This document shows, piece by piece, positions 1 through 7,149 of a stretch of 64,000 bases of DNA. The DNA is from Shouchella oshimensis (lineage in GTDB: Bacteria > Bacillota > Bacilli > Bacillales > Bacillaceae_D): positions 858,707 to 922,706 of the forward strand of contig NZ_KV917380.1 in the NCBI RefSeq assembly GCF_002019765.1, in the 5' to 3' direction. Both the position numbers and the translations under genes were made by a program. The notes beneath the pieces are model-generated. The model did no database searches. It had not been told where the DNA came from and saw only the letters and a program-made list of their open reading frames with translations. How positions within the stretch are numbered: position 1 is the first letter of the stretch; the number at the start of each line of letters is the position of its first letter.

Positions 1-147
1 AAGAATCGCCGAAGCGATAATAACGAGTACTGCTAGAATGGCGAATAGCGTTATGGGGTGAGGTAGTTTATTGCCTAGCCACTCAACACGGTTTAACAAG
101 CGATTAAACATGCGTGAGAAGAACCCTGTCTTTTGTTGTTGTGCCAC
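1..147 (-). CDS. AbgT-family transporter, N-terminal fragment
   Basis: Only the first 49 codons are in the window; the gene runs off the left edge. It starts at a GTG (147-145) preceded by AGAGGGAG at good spacing. The visible protein has a basic amphipathic start, then NRVEWLGNKLPHP, then the beginning of a membrane helix (ITLFAILAVLVIIASAIL). This opening is typical of AbgT-family transporters, which move p-aminobenzoyl-glutamate or related folate breakdown products. The family call rests on this short stretch, so substrate and direction of transport are not known here. Confidence 0.7.
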   Translation of the reverse strand, partial: MAQQQKTGFFSRMFNRLLNRVEWLGNKLPHPITLFAILAVLVIIASAIL

Positions 148-381
148 GATCTCCCTCTTTTCAAGTAATCTAAATGAACAAGTCTATCATAATTAACAAA
201 GGTTACAATACCCGATTGTTTAGATAAGTAAGTATGACTAAAGAGCTTACTTTTCCTTCCAAAATTGTAGGGAATTTCGTTCTACAAAAAAGTGAGTATA
301 TAGAATCGTTTTTTTTTCGTTAAGGAGTGGTTCTATTTTTTAAGGAATTCAAAAAAAGGTGAAATAATATGTAATTTAACT

Positions 382-405
382 GTCTGAATTTTATTAAATT
401 CAGAC
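382..405. repeat. Perfect 10-bp inverted repeat upstream of subtilase gene
   Basis: GTCTGAATTT (382-391), a four-base loop TATT, then AAATTCAGAC (396-405). It is followed by only three T residues. It sits about 80 bases upstream of the TATAAT at 483, so an operator or a weak terminator are both possible. Confidence 0.6.
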
Positions 406-482
406 TTTGGTCGCATATGAAGTATAGTTGGTAAAAAAGTAAAACAATAGAAAATAATACTTTTTGTTTTCTGTATTTTCGG

Positions 483-488
483 TATAAT
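483..488 (+). promoter_or_regulatory. Probable -10 element for the subtilase gene
   Basis: A consensus TATAAT lies 42 bases upstream of the TTG start. No good -35 box is placed at 16-18 bases; only a T-rich stretch (461-466) is there. An activator may be needed, but that is inference. Confidence 0.45.
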
Positions 489-530
489 CCCTATAAGCAC
501 GTCATATTTCGACTGAAAGGGTGAATGCAT

Positions 531-2921
531 TTGAAAAAAACGACAAATCTTAACTGTACGAAATCACTATCTGTCGTCGCGCTATCATTTTGTATGGTGG
601 CAAGTTCTTTTACTTCCGTGCAGTACGTAAAAGCGGAGGAGCAAACGGATACAAAACTTCTCTTACCGGATTCTATTAATCTTAGTAGTGATGAAGAGAT
701 TTCCATTATTGTAGAGCTTGATGAGCTACCCGAACAAGTAGCTTTGGCGTTAGCTGAAGAAGAGGGAAATGTATTAACGGAAGCGGAGGCACAAGCGACT
801 GTTACCGAATCACAAGAAGTGTTTGAAGACATTTTAGACGATGTCTTTGCTCAATCACCTGAAAAAGAAGTGGATTACACTGTAAATTTTACGTATACAA
901 CTATATTTAACGGAGTAGCTCTTACATTACCAGCAAATAAAGTAGAGGATTTACTTCAATATGAAGAAGTTAAAGCCATTTATAACGATGAAGAAGTTGA
1001 ATTAATTCACCCTGTTGATGAAAAGGGCTACGACGAGCCTGTTGATGCAACCATGGTGGATAGCATTCCCTTCTTAGGAATAAGTGATTTACATATTGAT
1101 GGTTTAACTGGAGAAGGCATAAAAATTGGTGTACTAGATACAGGAGTCGATTACAACCATCCAGATTTAAAAGGTGTTTATAAAGGTGGATATGACTTCG
1201 TTGACAACGATGATGATCCAATGGAAGCGACATATGAAGACTGGTTAGCATCTGGACTACCTGAGTTCGATTCAGCTAACCGTTCTTATTATACAAGCCA
1301 TGGTACACATGTAAGTGGTACAACGAATGGAACAGGAGAAAATGAATCAGAATATGCGGTCACTGGTGTGGCGCCTGATGCAGAATTGTATGCGTATCGC
1401 GTGCTTGGTCCTTATGGGTCTGGTGCTACGTCTGGTGTTATTGCTGGTATTGAACGTTCTGTTGAAGATGGCATGGACGTCATAAACTTATCTCTAGGAA
1501 GTGCAACAAATAACCCTATTGCTCCAACCGGTATAGCAACAAATAACGCTGCTTTAGCAGGGGTTACAGTGGTTACATCTGCTGGGAATAGCGGGAGAAG
1601 TGGACTTTACACCATTGGTGCACCTGGCTCAGCGGCATTACCGATCTCTGTAGGAGCGAGTAATGTACCAATTGAAGTTCCCGAATTCACAAGTCAATAC
1701 GCTGTTGGTGGTGAGACATTAGCTGGCGACTTACGTGTCATTGCAGAATCATTTGAAACAGATCTTGCAAGTTTGACTGGAGAGACGTTACCAGTTGTAT
1801 CTGCAAGCTTAGGTAGAGTGCAGGATTTTGAAAACGTTGATGTCAAAGACAAAGTGGCGTTTGTTGCTCGTGGAGAGATTGCCTTTGTAGACAAAATTGC
1901 TAATGCTAAGGATGCAGGTGCTGCTGGAATTGTTATCTACAACAATATAGCAGGTGCTGGACATAATCCAGTCTATGTAGGTGCAAGTCATTCCTATATT
2001 CCATCGTTCTCTTTAACGTATGAGCAAGGACAAGTTATTGCCGATCTTTTGGATGAAGAGTCAACAATTACATTCGGTGATATGAGTGCGATTACGACAA
2101 TAGGCGATACGCTTGCAGACTTTAGTTCACGTGGTCCGGTTAATTACACGGCAGCGATTAAACCAGAAGTAGTTGCGCCAGGAGTAGACGTATTTTCGAC
2201 TATTCCGAGCTACATGGCAGGACCAGAATACATTGGAGAGTACGAGTACTCCTATGGTCGTTCTTCTGGTACGTCAATGGCATCTCCTCATGTGGCAGGA
2301 ATTGCTGCACTGATGCTTCAAGCGAATCCTGAGCTTACTCCTGCTGATGTAAAAACAAAGTTAATGAATACAGCAGTGCCAATGACAAACGATTACAATG
2401 TTTTTGAAGTAGGAGCAGGACGAGTGAATCCACAAGCAGCCATCGATACTACGATGATGTTTCAATCAACTATGGACGGCCTTCATGTTGAAGACAGTCT
2501 ATTGACGCTCATTCCTGATCGTACGGGTGCAATTAGCTTCGGACCAGTTAGTACAGCTACTGGCAATATTCGCGAACTTCAGAGCTTACGAGTGACAAAT
2601 GCTAGTGACGAAGCAAAATCGTTTAATGTGCAAACAAGTTTTCAAGCAGTTAATGGGACATTACCAGCTGGTGCAAGCGGAATGACGTTGCAGACGAATG
2701 CTTCTATTTCGGTTCCAGCAGGAGAAACCATTACAAGCAATAGTTTTCTAGTCGCACCAAAAACAGCTTTACAAGGGCTATATGGCGGCTACATGATTTT
2801 CACCAATAAGGATGACTCTTCTGAAGTCTACCGTGTTCCGTTTGGAACGTATGTATCGGAGCAGGCTATTGCAGATTTGCCAATCGGTCAGCCGGTTATT
2901 GCAGGAACTCCTGCATCATAA
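531..2921 (+). CDS. Secreted S8 subtilase with inserted PA domain (Vpr-like)
   Basis: A 796-residue extracellular serine protease. I chose the TTG at 531 because GAAAGGGTG (515-523) lies 7 bases before it, whereas the ATG at 525 is only one base from that site. Order: signal peptide (to about residue 36, ending near VKAEE), an I9-type propeptide (about 55-158), and a subtilase domain with Asp203 (LDTGVDYNHPDL), His257 (SHGTHVSGT), oxyanion Asn353 (SAGNSG) and Ser582 (SGTSMASPHVAG). A PA domain is inserted at about 385-510, and a beta-rich C-terminal tail follows. No LPXTG anchor is visible. This layout matches Vpr-type minor extracellular proteases. It is followed by a hairpin and then by sipW- and tasA-like genes on the same strand. 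Confidence 0.9.
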   Translation: MKKTTNLNCTKSLSVVALSFCMVASSFTSVQYVKAEEQTDTKLLLPDSINLSSDEEISIIVELDELPEQVALALAEEEGNVLTEAEAQATVTESQEVFEDILDDVFAQSPEKEVDYTVNFTYTTIFNGVALTLPANKVEDLLQYEEVKAIYNDEEVELIHPVDEKGYDEPVDATMVDSIPFLGISDLHIDGLTGEGIKIGVLDTGVDYNHPDLKGVYKGGYDFVDNDDDPMEATYEDWLASGLPEFDSANRSYYTSHGTHVSGTTNGTGENESEYAVTGVAPDAELYAYRVLGPYGSGATSGVIAGIERSVEDGMDVINLSLGSATNNPIAPTGIATNNAALAGVTVVTSAGNSGRSGLYTIGAPGSAALPISVGASNVPIEVPEFTSQYAVGGETLAGDLRVIAESFETDLASLTGETLPVVSASLGRVQDFENVDVKDKVAFVARGEIAFVDKIANAKDAGAAGIVIYNNIAGAGHNPVYVGASHSYIPSFSLTYEQGQVIADLLDEESTITFGDMSAITTIGDTLADFSSRGPVNYTAAIKPEVVAPGVDVFSTIPSYMAGPEYIGEYEYSYGRSSGTSMASPHVAGIAALMLQANPELTPADVKTKLMNTAVPMTNDYNVFEVGAGRVNPQAAIDTTMMFQSTMDGLHVEDSLLTLIPDRTGAISFGPVSTATGNIRELQSLRVTNASDEAKSFNVQTSFQAVNGTLPAGASGMTLQTNASISVPAGETITSNSFLVAPKTALQGLYGGYMIFTNKDDSSEVYRVPFGTYVSEQAIADLPIGQPVIAGTPAS

Positions 2922-2931
2922 AACGACCAAG

Positions 2932-2950
2932 AGGGGAGGTGAACTCCCCT
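2932..2950 (+). terminator. Hairpin between subtilase and sipW-like gene
   Basis: A 7-bp stem, AGGGGAG/CTCCCCT (2932-2938 with 2944-2950), with loop GTGAA. The tail TCTTACT has few T residues, so this is probably a weak terminator or mRNA-stabilising hairpin that allows partial readthrough into the downstream pair. Confidence 0.5.
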
Positions 2951-2976
2951 TCTTACTAATAATAAGGGTGTAACGA

Positions 2977-3540
2977 ATGGCGAAAAAAGTATGGACAGGC
3001 ATACGCTTAGTGGTCATGACGCTGTTTTCTTTCCTATTCTTTGTTGTCTTATTGCTTTTTTTACAACTGAATGGAGAAGAAGAAAATAGCGGTTTAGAAT
3101 TGTTTGGTTATACGTCCTTTACCGTACTCTCCAATAGTATGGAACCAACATTTTCTGCTGGTGACGTCATTATTATTGAACAAGTAGAAAATGCAGAGGT
3201 AGGCGATGTTGTGACGTATATGACACCAGAACGACGCTTGTTCACGCACCGTATTGTAAACGAATCGATCGAACAGGGGAGCAAATCCTACATTACGAAA
3301 GGGGACAATAACTCGATTGAAGATCGTCTTCCTATCGTAAACGAACAAATTGTAGGGGTACACCGTTTTACGATTCCAAAAGTAGGCCTTGTGGCAGAAA
3401 CTATACAAAAAAATATCGATATGCGTTATGTCGTATTTATTCCTTTAATGCTTTTTTTTATCCTAACGATTGTTGAAATGATACAAAAAAAACGGAACAA
3501 ACCGAAGGAGGAGCAACTTTATGAAAAAGAAAGCCCTTAA
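2977..3540 (+). CDS. sipW: SipW-type (ER/archaeal-type) signal peptidase I
   Basis: A 187-residue membrane peptidase. One N-terminal helix (about 10-31) is followed by the catalytic box SNSMEPT (nucleophile Ser54), a His-containing box RLFTHRIV (His91, where the bacterial type has Lys), KGDNN with Asp110, and a C-terminal membrane helix at about 150-170. The Ser-His arrangement marks the ER-type family to which B. subtilis SipW belongs. SipW matures the fibre protein TasA. The start ATG follows AAGGGTG at good spacing. The gene overlaps the tasA-like gene by 20 bases, so the two are translated together, and the adjacent product is the obvious substrate. The family call is firm; the substrate is inference from position. 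Confidence 0.9.
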   Translation: MAKKVWTGIRLVVMTLFSFLFFVVLLLFLQLNGEEENSGLELFGYTSFTVLSNSMEPTFSAGDVIIIEQVENAEVGDVVTYMTPERRLFTHRIVNESIEQGSKSYITKGDNNSIEDRLPIVNEQIVGVHRFTIPKVGLVAETIQKNIDMRYVVFIPLMLFFILTIVEMIQKKRNKPKEEQLYEKESP

Positions 3541-4228
3541 ACTGTCATTACTCGGCACAGCCTTTGCAGGTGCATTGGTGTTTACAGCCACTTCAACTGG
3601 TTCATTTGCATGGTTTACGGACTCTGTAGAAGCGACTGGGGAAATTCAAGGTGGTACATTGGAATTGAACAATGGACAGGACATTGATGGTTCAATTGTA
3701 CAAGCATCTAACTTTGCACCATCCCAACTTATTTTTGGGGACTGGTTGTCAGTTGAAAATACAGGAACACTTGATACACATTTACAGGCTACTTATCGAC
3801 ATCAAGTTGATCTTGAAGTACCGATTGATGCGTATAAAGTTGGCTATATCGCATTGAAATACACAGTAGCTCCTGGAAGAGATGTATATGAAGATGCTCA
3901 GTATCGTTTAGATCAACTATTTAATGGTGTTACAAACGAAGTACAAACGTTTTCGGCGGCATCTACCGCTGGATCGGATGATGTAGAAGTGCTTGTAGCC
4001 ATTGTCGATGAAAGTGAATACGATCAAAATACTGGCGAACTTTTCTTAGGGGATGGATCGCAAACAGGTCGAGATAACGAATTCTGGCAGCTAGATGAAG
4101 GTCAATATATTGATCTTAACTTCGGTGTAAAGCTTGATGAAAACGCTGGAAATGAGTATCAAGGTGCGGTATATCAAGCAGTTCTAGAAGTGTTAGCTAA
4201 ACAAACGGATAATGGTGCTAACTACTAA
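3521..4228 (+). CDS. tasA: TasA/CalY (camelysin)-family matrix protein
   Basis: A 235-residue secreted protein, started by ATG with AAGGAGG upstream, inside the end of the sipW-like gene. The N-terminus (MKKKALKLSLLGTAFAG) and cleavage zone TSTGSFAWFTDSVEATG are characteristic of SipW-processed TasA/camelysin proteins. The region after it (about 30-225) fits the M73/TasA fold: DTHLQATYR, a short mid-region helix, and a beta-rich end with FGVKLDENAGNEYQGA. The family forms extracellular fibres in biofilm matrix in B. subtilis and B. cereus. Zinc-dependent protease activity has been reported for camelysin, but I see no HExxH here. No TapA partner is encoded beside it. Confidence 0.85.
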   Translation: MKKKALKLSLLGTAFAGALVFTATSTGSFAWFTDSVEATGEIQGGTLELNNGQDIDGSIVQASNFAPSQLIFGDWLSVENTGTLDTHLQATYRHQVDLEVPIDAYKVGYIALKYTVAPGRDVYEDAQYRLDQLFNGVTNEVQTFSAASTAGSDDVEVLVAIVDESEYDQNTGELFLGDGSQTGRDNEFWQLDEGQYIDLNFGVKLDENAGNEYQGAVYQAVLEVLAKQTDNGANY

Positions 4229-4284
4229 GAATAGTAGGAAGGTTTTCAAGTAGCGAATGACGTAAGAAGAATGGTTCTTTATAG

Positions 4285-4424
4285 AAGCGCACCTGACGGA
4301 TGCTTACTCTATAGGCTTGTGTGTGACATCGGTAACCGCATGATGCAAATCGCAGTTACCGTGTCAACTAGCCATAGGCAACTCTTTGGCTATGAGTCGA
4401 GGGCACCGTCTAGTGTGCTTTTTT
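4285..4424 (+). ncRNA. Multibranched structured RNA with terminal U-run
   Basis: About 140 bases fold into a closed multi-helix shape. The closing helix pairs AAGCGCAC (4285-4292) with GTGTGCTT (4413-4420) and continues as GACGG (4295-4299) with CCGTC (4406-4410). Inside are ACTC/GAGT (4306-4309 with 4394-4397), a hairpin TGACA..GGTAAC with GTTACC.TGTCA (4324-4366), and a hairpin TAGCCA/TGGCTA (4369-4392). Six T residues (4419-4424) follow. An alternative small terminator GCAC/GTGC (4403-4406 with 4415-4418) competes with the closing helix. It lies in the 3' region of the tasA-like gene and no separate promoter is clear. I do not recognise its class. Confidence 0.5.
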
Positions 4425-4438
4425 GGTTTGTGTACCTG

Positions 4439-5032
4439 TTAGTCACTTCTTGAGCTATCTCCGTCAGGATAATGAGATGTTAGATAGTGCTTCGCTTCTG
4501 GTTTCGTTAACCCTAGTTCGGCTAATCCGTTGAGCAATGTTTCTTCATATGAAAAAGAAGGAGCTTTTTCCTCTTCTATAGGCCAATCTTGGTGGGACGT
4601 AAACGTTAAAACGGGAAGATCGTCTTGATAGCCTGCAACAAGTAATTTATTGTACCAGCCCTCCGTTAATTCAACTGACCCTTCTTTAAACAATGTCTTA
4701 AAATCGATGGCGATCGTTTCTACTCGGTTTTCCTGTCGCACAACATCCATAAATTGTTCGAGAGTAATAAGATAGGCTCTTGATAATGTGTGTGCTTGCT
4801 TATCCCGCTTATTGCGAATAAAAGCAACGCCACCTTCACCCCATTTTGTTCGATCTTTTGCAAAATAAAGCGTATAAGGCATGAGGAACTGAATAGATCG
4901 AAGTGGAAGGGACGGATCACGTGCTCCTGGTTCGCTTTCTGTTGACCCAAAGGGTTGACCACCTCGAATGTAGCAAAGAAAACGCTCCTCTAACAAGTTT
5001 GATCCGTAGCTTGCATACCATACATACTTCAT
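4439..5032 (-). CDS. Gamma-glutamylcyclotransferase-like fold protein
   Basis: A 197-residue soluble protein. The start ATG at 5032 overlaps the tenA stop as ATGA, so it is translationally coupled to tenA and shares its TPP-controlled transcript. The N-terminus KYVWYASYGSNLLEERFLCYI carries the YGSNL motif that binds the glutamyl group in GGCT/AIG2-fold proteins. The rest (IQFLMPYTLYFAKDRTKWGEGGVAFI) is longer and less familiar than in canonical gamma-glutamylcyclotransferases. A catalytic Glu could not be placed with confidence. Its coupling to tenA suggests, as inference only, a link to thiamine salvage; a housekeeping role is equally possible. Confidence 0.65.
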   Translation of the reverse strand: MKYVWYASYGSNLLEERFLCYIRGGQPFGSTESEPGARDPSLPLRSIQFLMPYTLYFAKDRTKWGEGGVAFIRNKRDKQAHTLSRAYLITLEQFMDVVRQENRVETIAIDFKTLFKEGSVELTEGWYNKLLVAGYQDDLPVLTFTSHQDWPIEEEKAPSFSYEETLLNGLAELGLTKPEAKHYLTSHYPDGDSSRSD

Positions 5033-5715
5033 GTAACAGGCTCTAATGAAACAGGCCATGTTTCGTTTGTGTACGCCATTTCCCAGAACGCTAATTCTAA
5101 TTGGCAGCTTTTTACGAAGTGATCCATCATCTGTTGTTTTTGAACAGGGGTTGCGTCTTTAGCAAGCTCGTCTAAACGCTGGCAAAATAAAGCAGTGACG
5201 TTCATTTCACCATTCGAACGATAGAAAGAAATCCAGTCATAAAAAGGATGTTCCTTTGTTGGATTAAACGTTTCATAAAGGTAATCACCAATAACTTGAT
5301 ACGTCCAAGGGCAAGGAAGGAGCACGGCTAAAATCTCTGCTAATGAGCCCTTCTGAGCCACATCAAGCATATGTCTTGTATAGTGATGAGCGGTTGGTGC
5401 GAGTGGCTCATAATGAAGTTCATCGTAAGAAACCCCTGCCACTTGACAGAAATTATTATGTGGGTGAATTTCACTATGAAGAATAAAGGTAATTTGTTCA
5501 TTAAATAGCGCAATGTCTTCTCTTGTCGTACTTTTATGGATGGCTAATCCGTAAATTTGCATAAACGTATTTAGATATTCGAAATCTTGCTTAACATAAT
5601 GGATTAATGCTTCAGGTGGGAGTTGTCCTTTTCCGATACCTTGAACAAACGGATGTTGTAAAATGGCTTCAAATACGGGGTTGGCGTGTTCACGTAATTC
5701 GTTGCTAAAACTCAT
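5029..5715 (-). CDS. tenA: Aminopyrimidine aminohydrolase TenA (thiaminase II)
   Basis: A 228-residue cytoplasmic enzyme that hydrolyses aminomethyl-pyrimidine, formed by thiamine breakdown, so that the pyrimidine can re-enter thiamine synthesis. All-alpha TenA/heme-oxygenase-like sequence, near the usual length. The catalytic residues fall where they do in B. subtilis TenA: Asp44 (VKQDFEYL) and Cys135 (LLPCPWTY), with a Glu in QLELAFWE (about 207-212). The start ATG (5715) has GGAGG eight bases upstream, and that ribosome site can pair with a CCTCC element in the riboswitch expression platform. The gene is preceded by a TPP riboswitch and followed by a coupled GGCT-like gene. No other thiamine genes are in the window. 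Confidence 0.93.
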   Translation of the reverse strand: MSFSNELREHANPVFEAILQHPFVQGIGKGQLPPEALIHYVKQDFEYLNTFMQIYGLAIHKSTTREDIALFNEQITFILHSEIHPHNNFCQVAGVSYDELHYEPLAPTAHHYTRHMLDVAQKGSLAEILAVLLPCPWTYQVIGDYLYETFNPTKEHPFYDWISFYRSNGEMNVTALFCQRLDELAKDATPVQKQQMMDHFVKSCQLELAFWEMAYTNETWPVSLEPVT

Positions 5716-5723
5716 AACAATAA

Positions 5724-5748
5724 CCTCCTTTTTTTACACAAAGGGAGG
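5724..5748 (-). promoter_or_regulatory. Shine-Dalgarno-sequestering hairpin of tenA
   Basis: On the minus strand CCTCC-C-TT (5748-5741) can pair with AA-GGAGG (5730-5724), hiding the tenA ribosome-binding site with one bulged C. This suggests translational control by the upstream TPP aptamer rather than termination. Confidence 0.55.
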
Positions 5749-5785
5749 ACCCTCACGGAGAGCTATTGAATCAATAACTAGCATC

Positions 5786-5872
5786 TCCACTTCCCTACGC
5801 TGGTATAAACCAGATCAGGTTCAAAGGGTCAAAGCTACGCTTTTCTCAGTCAAAAGACGCCCCTAGTGGTTC
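5786..5872 (-). promoter_or_regulatory. TPP riboswitch (THI element)
   Basis: The minus strand shows the conserved blocks in order: ACTAGGGG, a CTGAGA box, ACCCTTTGAACCTGATCTGG, then ACCAGCGTAGGGAAGTGG. The closing helix is CCACT (5869-5865) with AGTGG (5792-5788). It lies about 70 bases upstream of tenA. It binds thiamine pyrophosphate and lowers expression of thiamine genes; the off-switch direction is family knowledge. Confidence 0.97.
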
Positions 5873-5940
5873 TATTTAAGTGAAACATAGATGTGCAGAA
5901 TATTCAATCCTTACAATGATAAAAGGGGAATTTACTGTAG

Positions 5941-5972
5941 TTAAAAAAGCTTGCGCATTTTTGCGCAAGCTT
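5941..5972 (-). terminator. Rho-independent terminator of the TerC gene
   Basis: A perfect 11-bp stem, AAGCTTGCGCA/TGCGCAAGCTT (5947-5957 with 5962-5972), loop of four. On the minus strand it is followed directly by a T-run, just after the stop of the TerC-family gene. Confidence 0.9.
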
Positions 5973-5988
5973 CCATTGTTTTAATTCC

Positions 5989-6801
5989 TTACCCTTCAAC
6001 TTTGTTTTCTGCTCGTTTTTCTATTTCCGACTTTGATTCATCCCCATCGCTCGGTTGTTTGGAGAAGAACCAGCCACCAAGAACAATGAGTACAAGTACG
6101 GTATAGAAGAATAATTTCCAACCAGTGGAATGTGGGAATTCATGTGGAATAACGGCAATGGCGTCATGAGCAAGAACTTGAACAGCTAATTTTACACCCA
6201 CCCAGCCAACGATAACGAACGCCGCGGTTTCCAATCCGGGCCGTTTCTGTAGCAAAATAACAAACTTAGATGCTGCGAACCGCATAATGAGTAGCCCAAT
6301 AAACCCACCTAAGAAGACGACAACAAACTGACCAACATCCATACTTCCGACTGTTCCTAAGTCTGTTGGTGTTAAAGCAGTTGCTAAGGCGACTGCAGCG
6401 AGAATAGAATCTACAGCGAACGCGATATCGGCAATTTCGACTTTAAAGACCGTGGTCCAAAAGCCGCTACCTTTTTTTACTTTTGTTATACCGGCAGCTT
6501 GTTCTTGCTTTTTAACAACATGCTTTCGAAATAAATGGTTTAGAGCAATAAATAATAAATAAGCGGCTCCAAGCGCTTGTACTTGCCAAACGTCTACGAG
6601 GAACGAAATAACAAATAGAGAAGCAAGACGAAAAACGAATGCTCCAGCAAGGCCATAAAACAAGGCTTTCTTTCGCTCTTTTTCTGGCAAATGCTTCACC
6701 ATAATGGCTAAGACTAAAGCATTATCAGCGGCAAGAATTCCTTCTAAAGCAATTAAAACAAGTAATACCCAGCTGTATTCAAGTAATAAAGCTGCATCCA
6801 T
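5989..6801 (-). CDS. TerC-family membrane protein, probable Mn2+ exporter
   Basis: A 270-residue protein with about seven membrane helices. I use the ATG at 6801, which follows GAGAGGCG; the upstream GTG has no proper ribosome site. The TerC signature EGILAADNALVLAIMV (about 20-36) carries the conserved acidic and Asn residues in the first helices, and a second motif EIADIAFAVDSILAAVA follows mid-protein. In B. subtilis the TerC proteins YkoY (MeeY) and YceF (MeeF) export Mn2+, partly to load secreted metalloenzymes. The Mn2+ riboswitch directly upstream supports that role here. A Mn-requiring LtaS-type enzyme is also encoded in this window. Confidence 0.85.
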   Translation of the reverse strand: MDAALLLEYSWVLLVLIALEGILAADNALVLAIMVKHLPEKERKKALFYGLAGAFVFRLASLFVISFLVDVWQVQALGAAYLLFIALNHLFRKHVVKKQEQAAGITKVKKGSGFWTTVFKVEIADIAFAVDSILAAVALATALTPTDLGTVGSMDVGQFVVVFLGGFIGLLIMRFAASKFVILLQKRPGLETAAFVIVGWVGVKLAVQVLAHDAIAVIPHEFPHSTGWKLFFYTVLVLIVLGGWFFSKQPSDGDESKSEIEKRAENKVEG

Positions 6802-6865
6802 AAACAACACGCCTCTCTTTTTTTGCACCCCTTAGGTTCGACAAAATGAGGGATCTTTATGAATA

Positions 6866-6908
6866 CAAAAAAGACCCCTGCCTTGTGTACGAACGAGGCA
6901 AAGGTCTT
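6866..6908 (-). terminator. Riboswitch-controlled terminator upstream of the TerC gene
   Basis: On the minus strand AAGACCTTTGCCT (6908-6896) pairs over 13 bp, with two G-U pairs, with AGGCAGGGGTCTT (6883-6871), followed by T residues. The bases CCTTTG in its 5' arm also close the Mn2+ aptamer, so the two structures exclude each other. This is an ON switch for manganese. Confidence 0.9.
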
Positions 6909-7008
6909 GCTAGACATTTATGTATCATGCCAAACAAAGCCGGTGGAAATAATCCACGTAATGACGACTTTGGTTCAAGTAAAAATCACTTGCAGCTACT
7001 CCCCTTTG
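6897..7008 (-). promoter_or_regulatory. Mn2+ riboswitch (yybP-ykoY class)
   Basis: The minus strand carries CAAAGGGGAGTAGC (from 7008), ACTTGAACCAAAGTCGTCA, a GGCTTTG segment and the closing GACCTTTGCC. These are the conserved blocks of the yybP-ykoY element, including the GGGGAGUAGC strand. The closing helix is CAAAGG (7008-7003) with CCTTTG (6904-6899). It lies in front of a TerC gene, its usual partner. Confidence 0.95.
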
Positions 7009-7033
7009 AAGGAATGTATGTGATTGTAAAATT

Positions 7034-7062
7034 AGTATATGCGAAGTCTTCATGCACGTCAA
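7034..7062 (-). promoter_or_regulatory. Sigma-A promoter of the Mn2+ riboswitch-TerC transcript
   Basis: On the minus strand TTGACG (7062-7057), 17 bases, TATACT (7039-7034). Transcription would begin near 7027, about 20 bases before the aptamer. Confidence 0.85.
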
Positions 7063-7149
7063 GACATAATATCGGTAACAGGAAAGTACTGGCATAAAGG
7101 CGAAAGAATACGGGTAGAGAAGACTACCGAAAAGAAAGGTGTGAGAATA

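Larger units (their letters stand above)
148..530. other. Divergent intergenic region with palindromes and one promoter
   Basis: This 383-base AT-rich spacer separates the leftward transporter gene from the rightward subtilase gene. I see no coding sequence in it. It holds an inverted repeat TTGTAG...CTACAA near 265-286, a perfect 10-bp inverted repeat at 382-405, and a TATAAT at 483-488. The repeats could be operators or terminators; the sequence does not decide. Confidence 0.6.

Noticed and set aside
4271-4453. 60-codon plus-strand frame downstream of the tasA-like gene
   Set aside because: It lies entirely in the structured RNA region, has no ribosome site, and its codons are constrained by the stems instead.
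7039-7149. N-terminal extension of the epoxide-hydrolase-like protein
   Set aside because: It would run through the promoter of the divergent Mn2+ riboswitch, and the ATG at 7150 has a ribosome site and gives the family's normal N-terminus.
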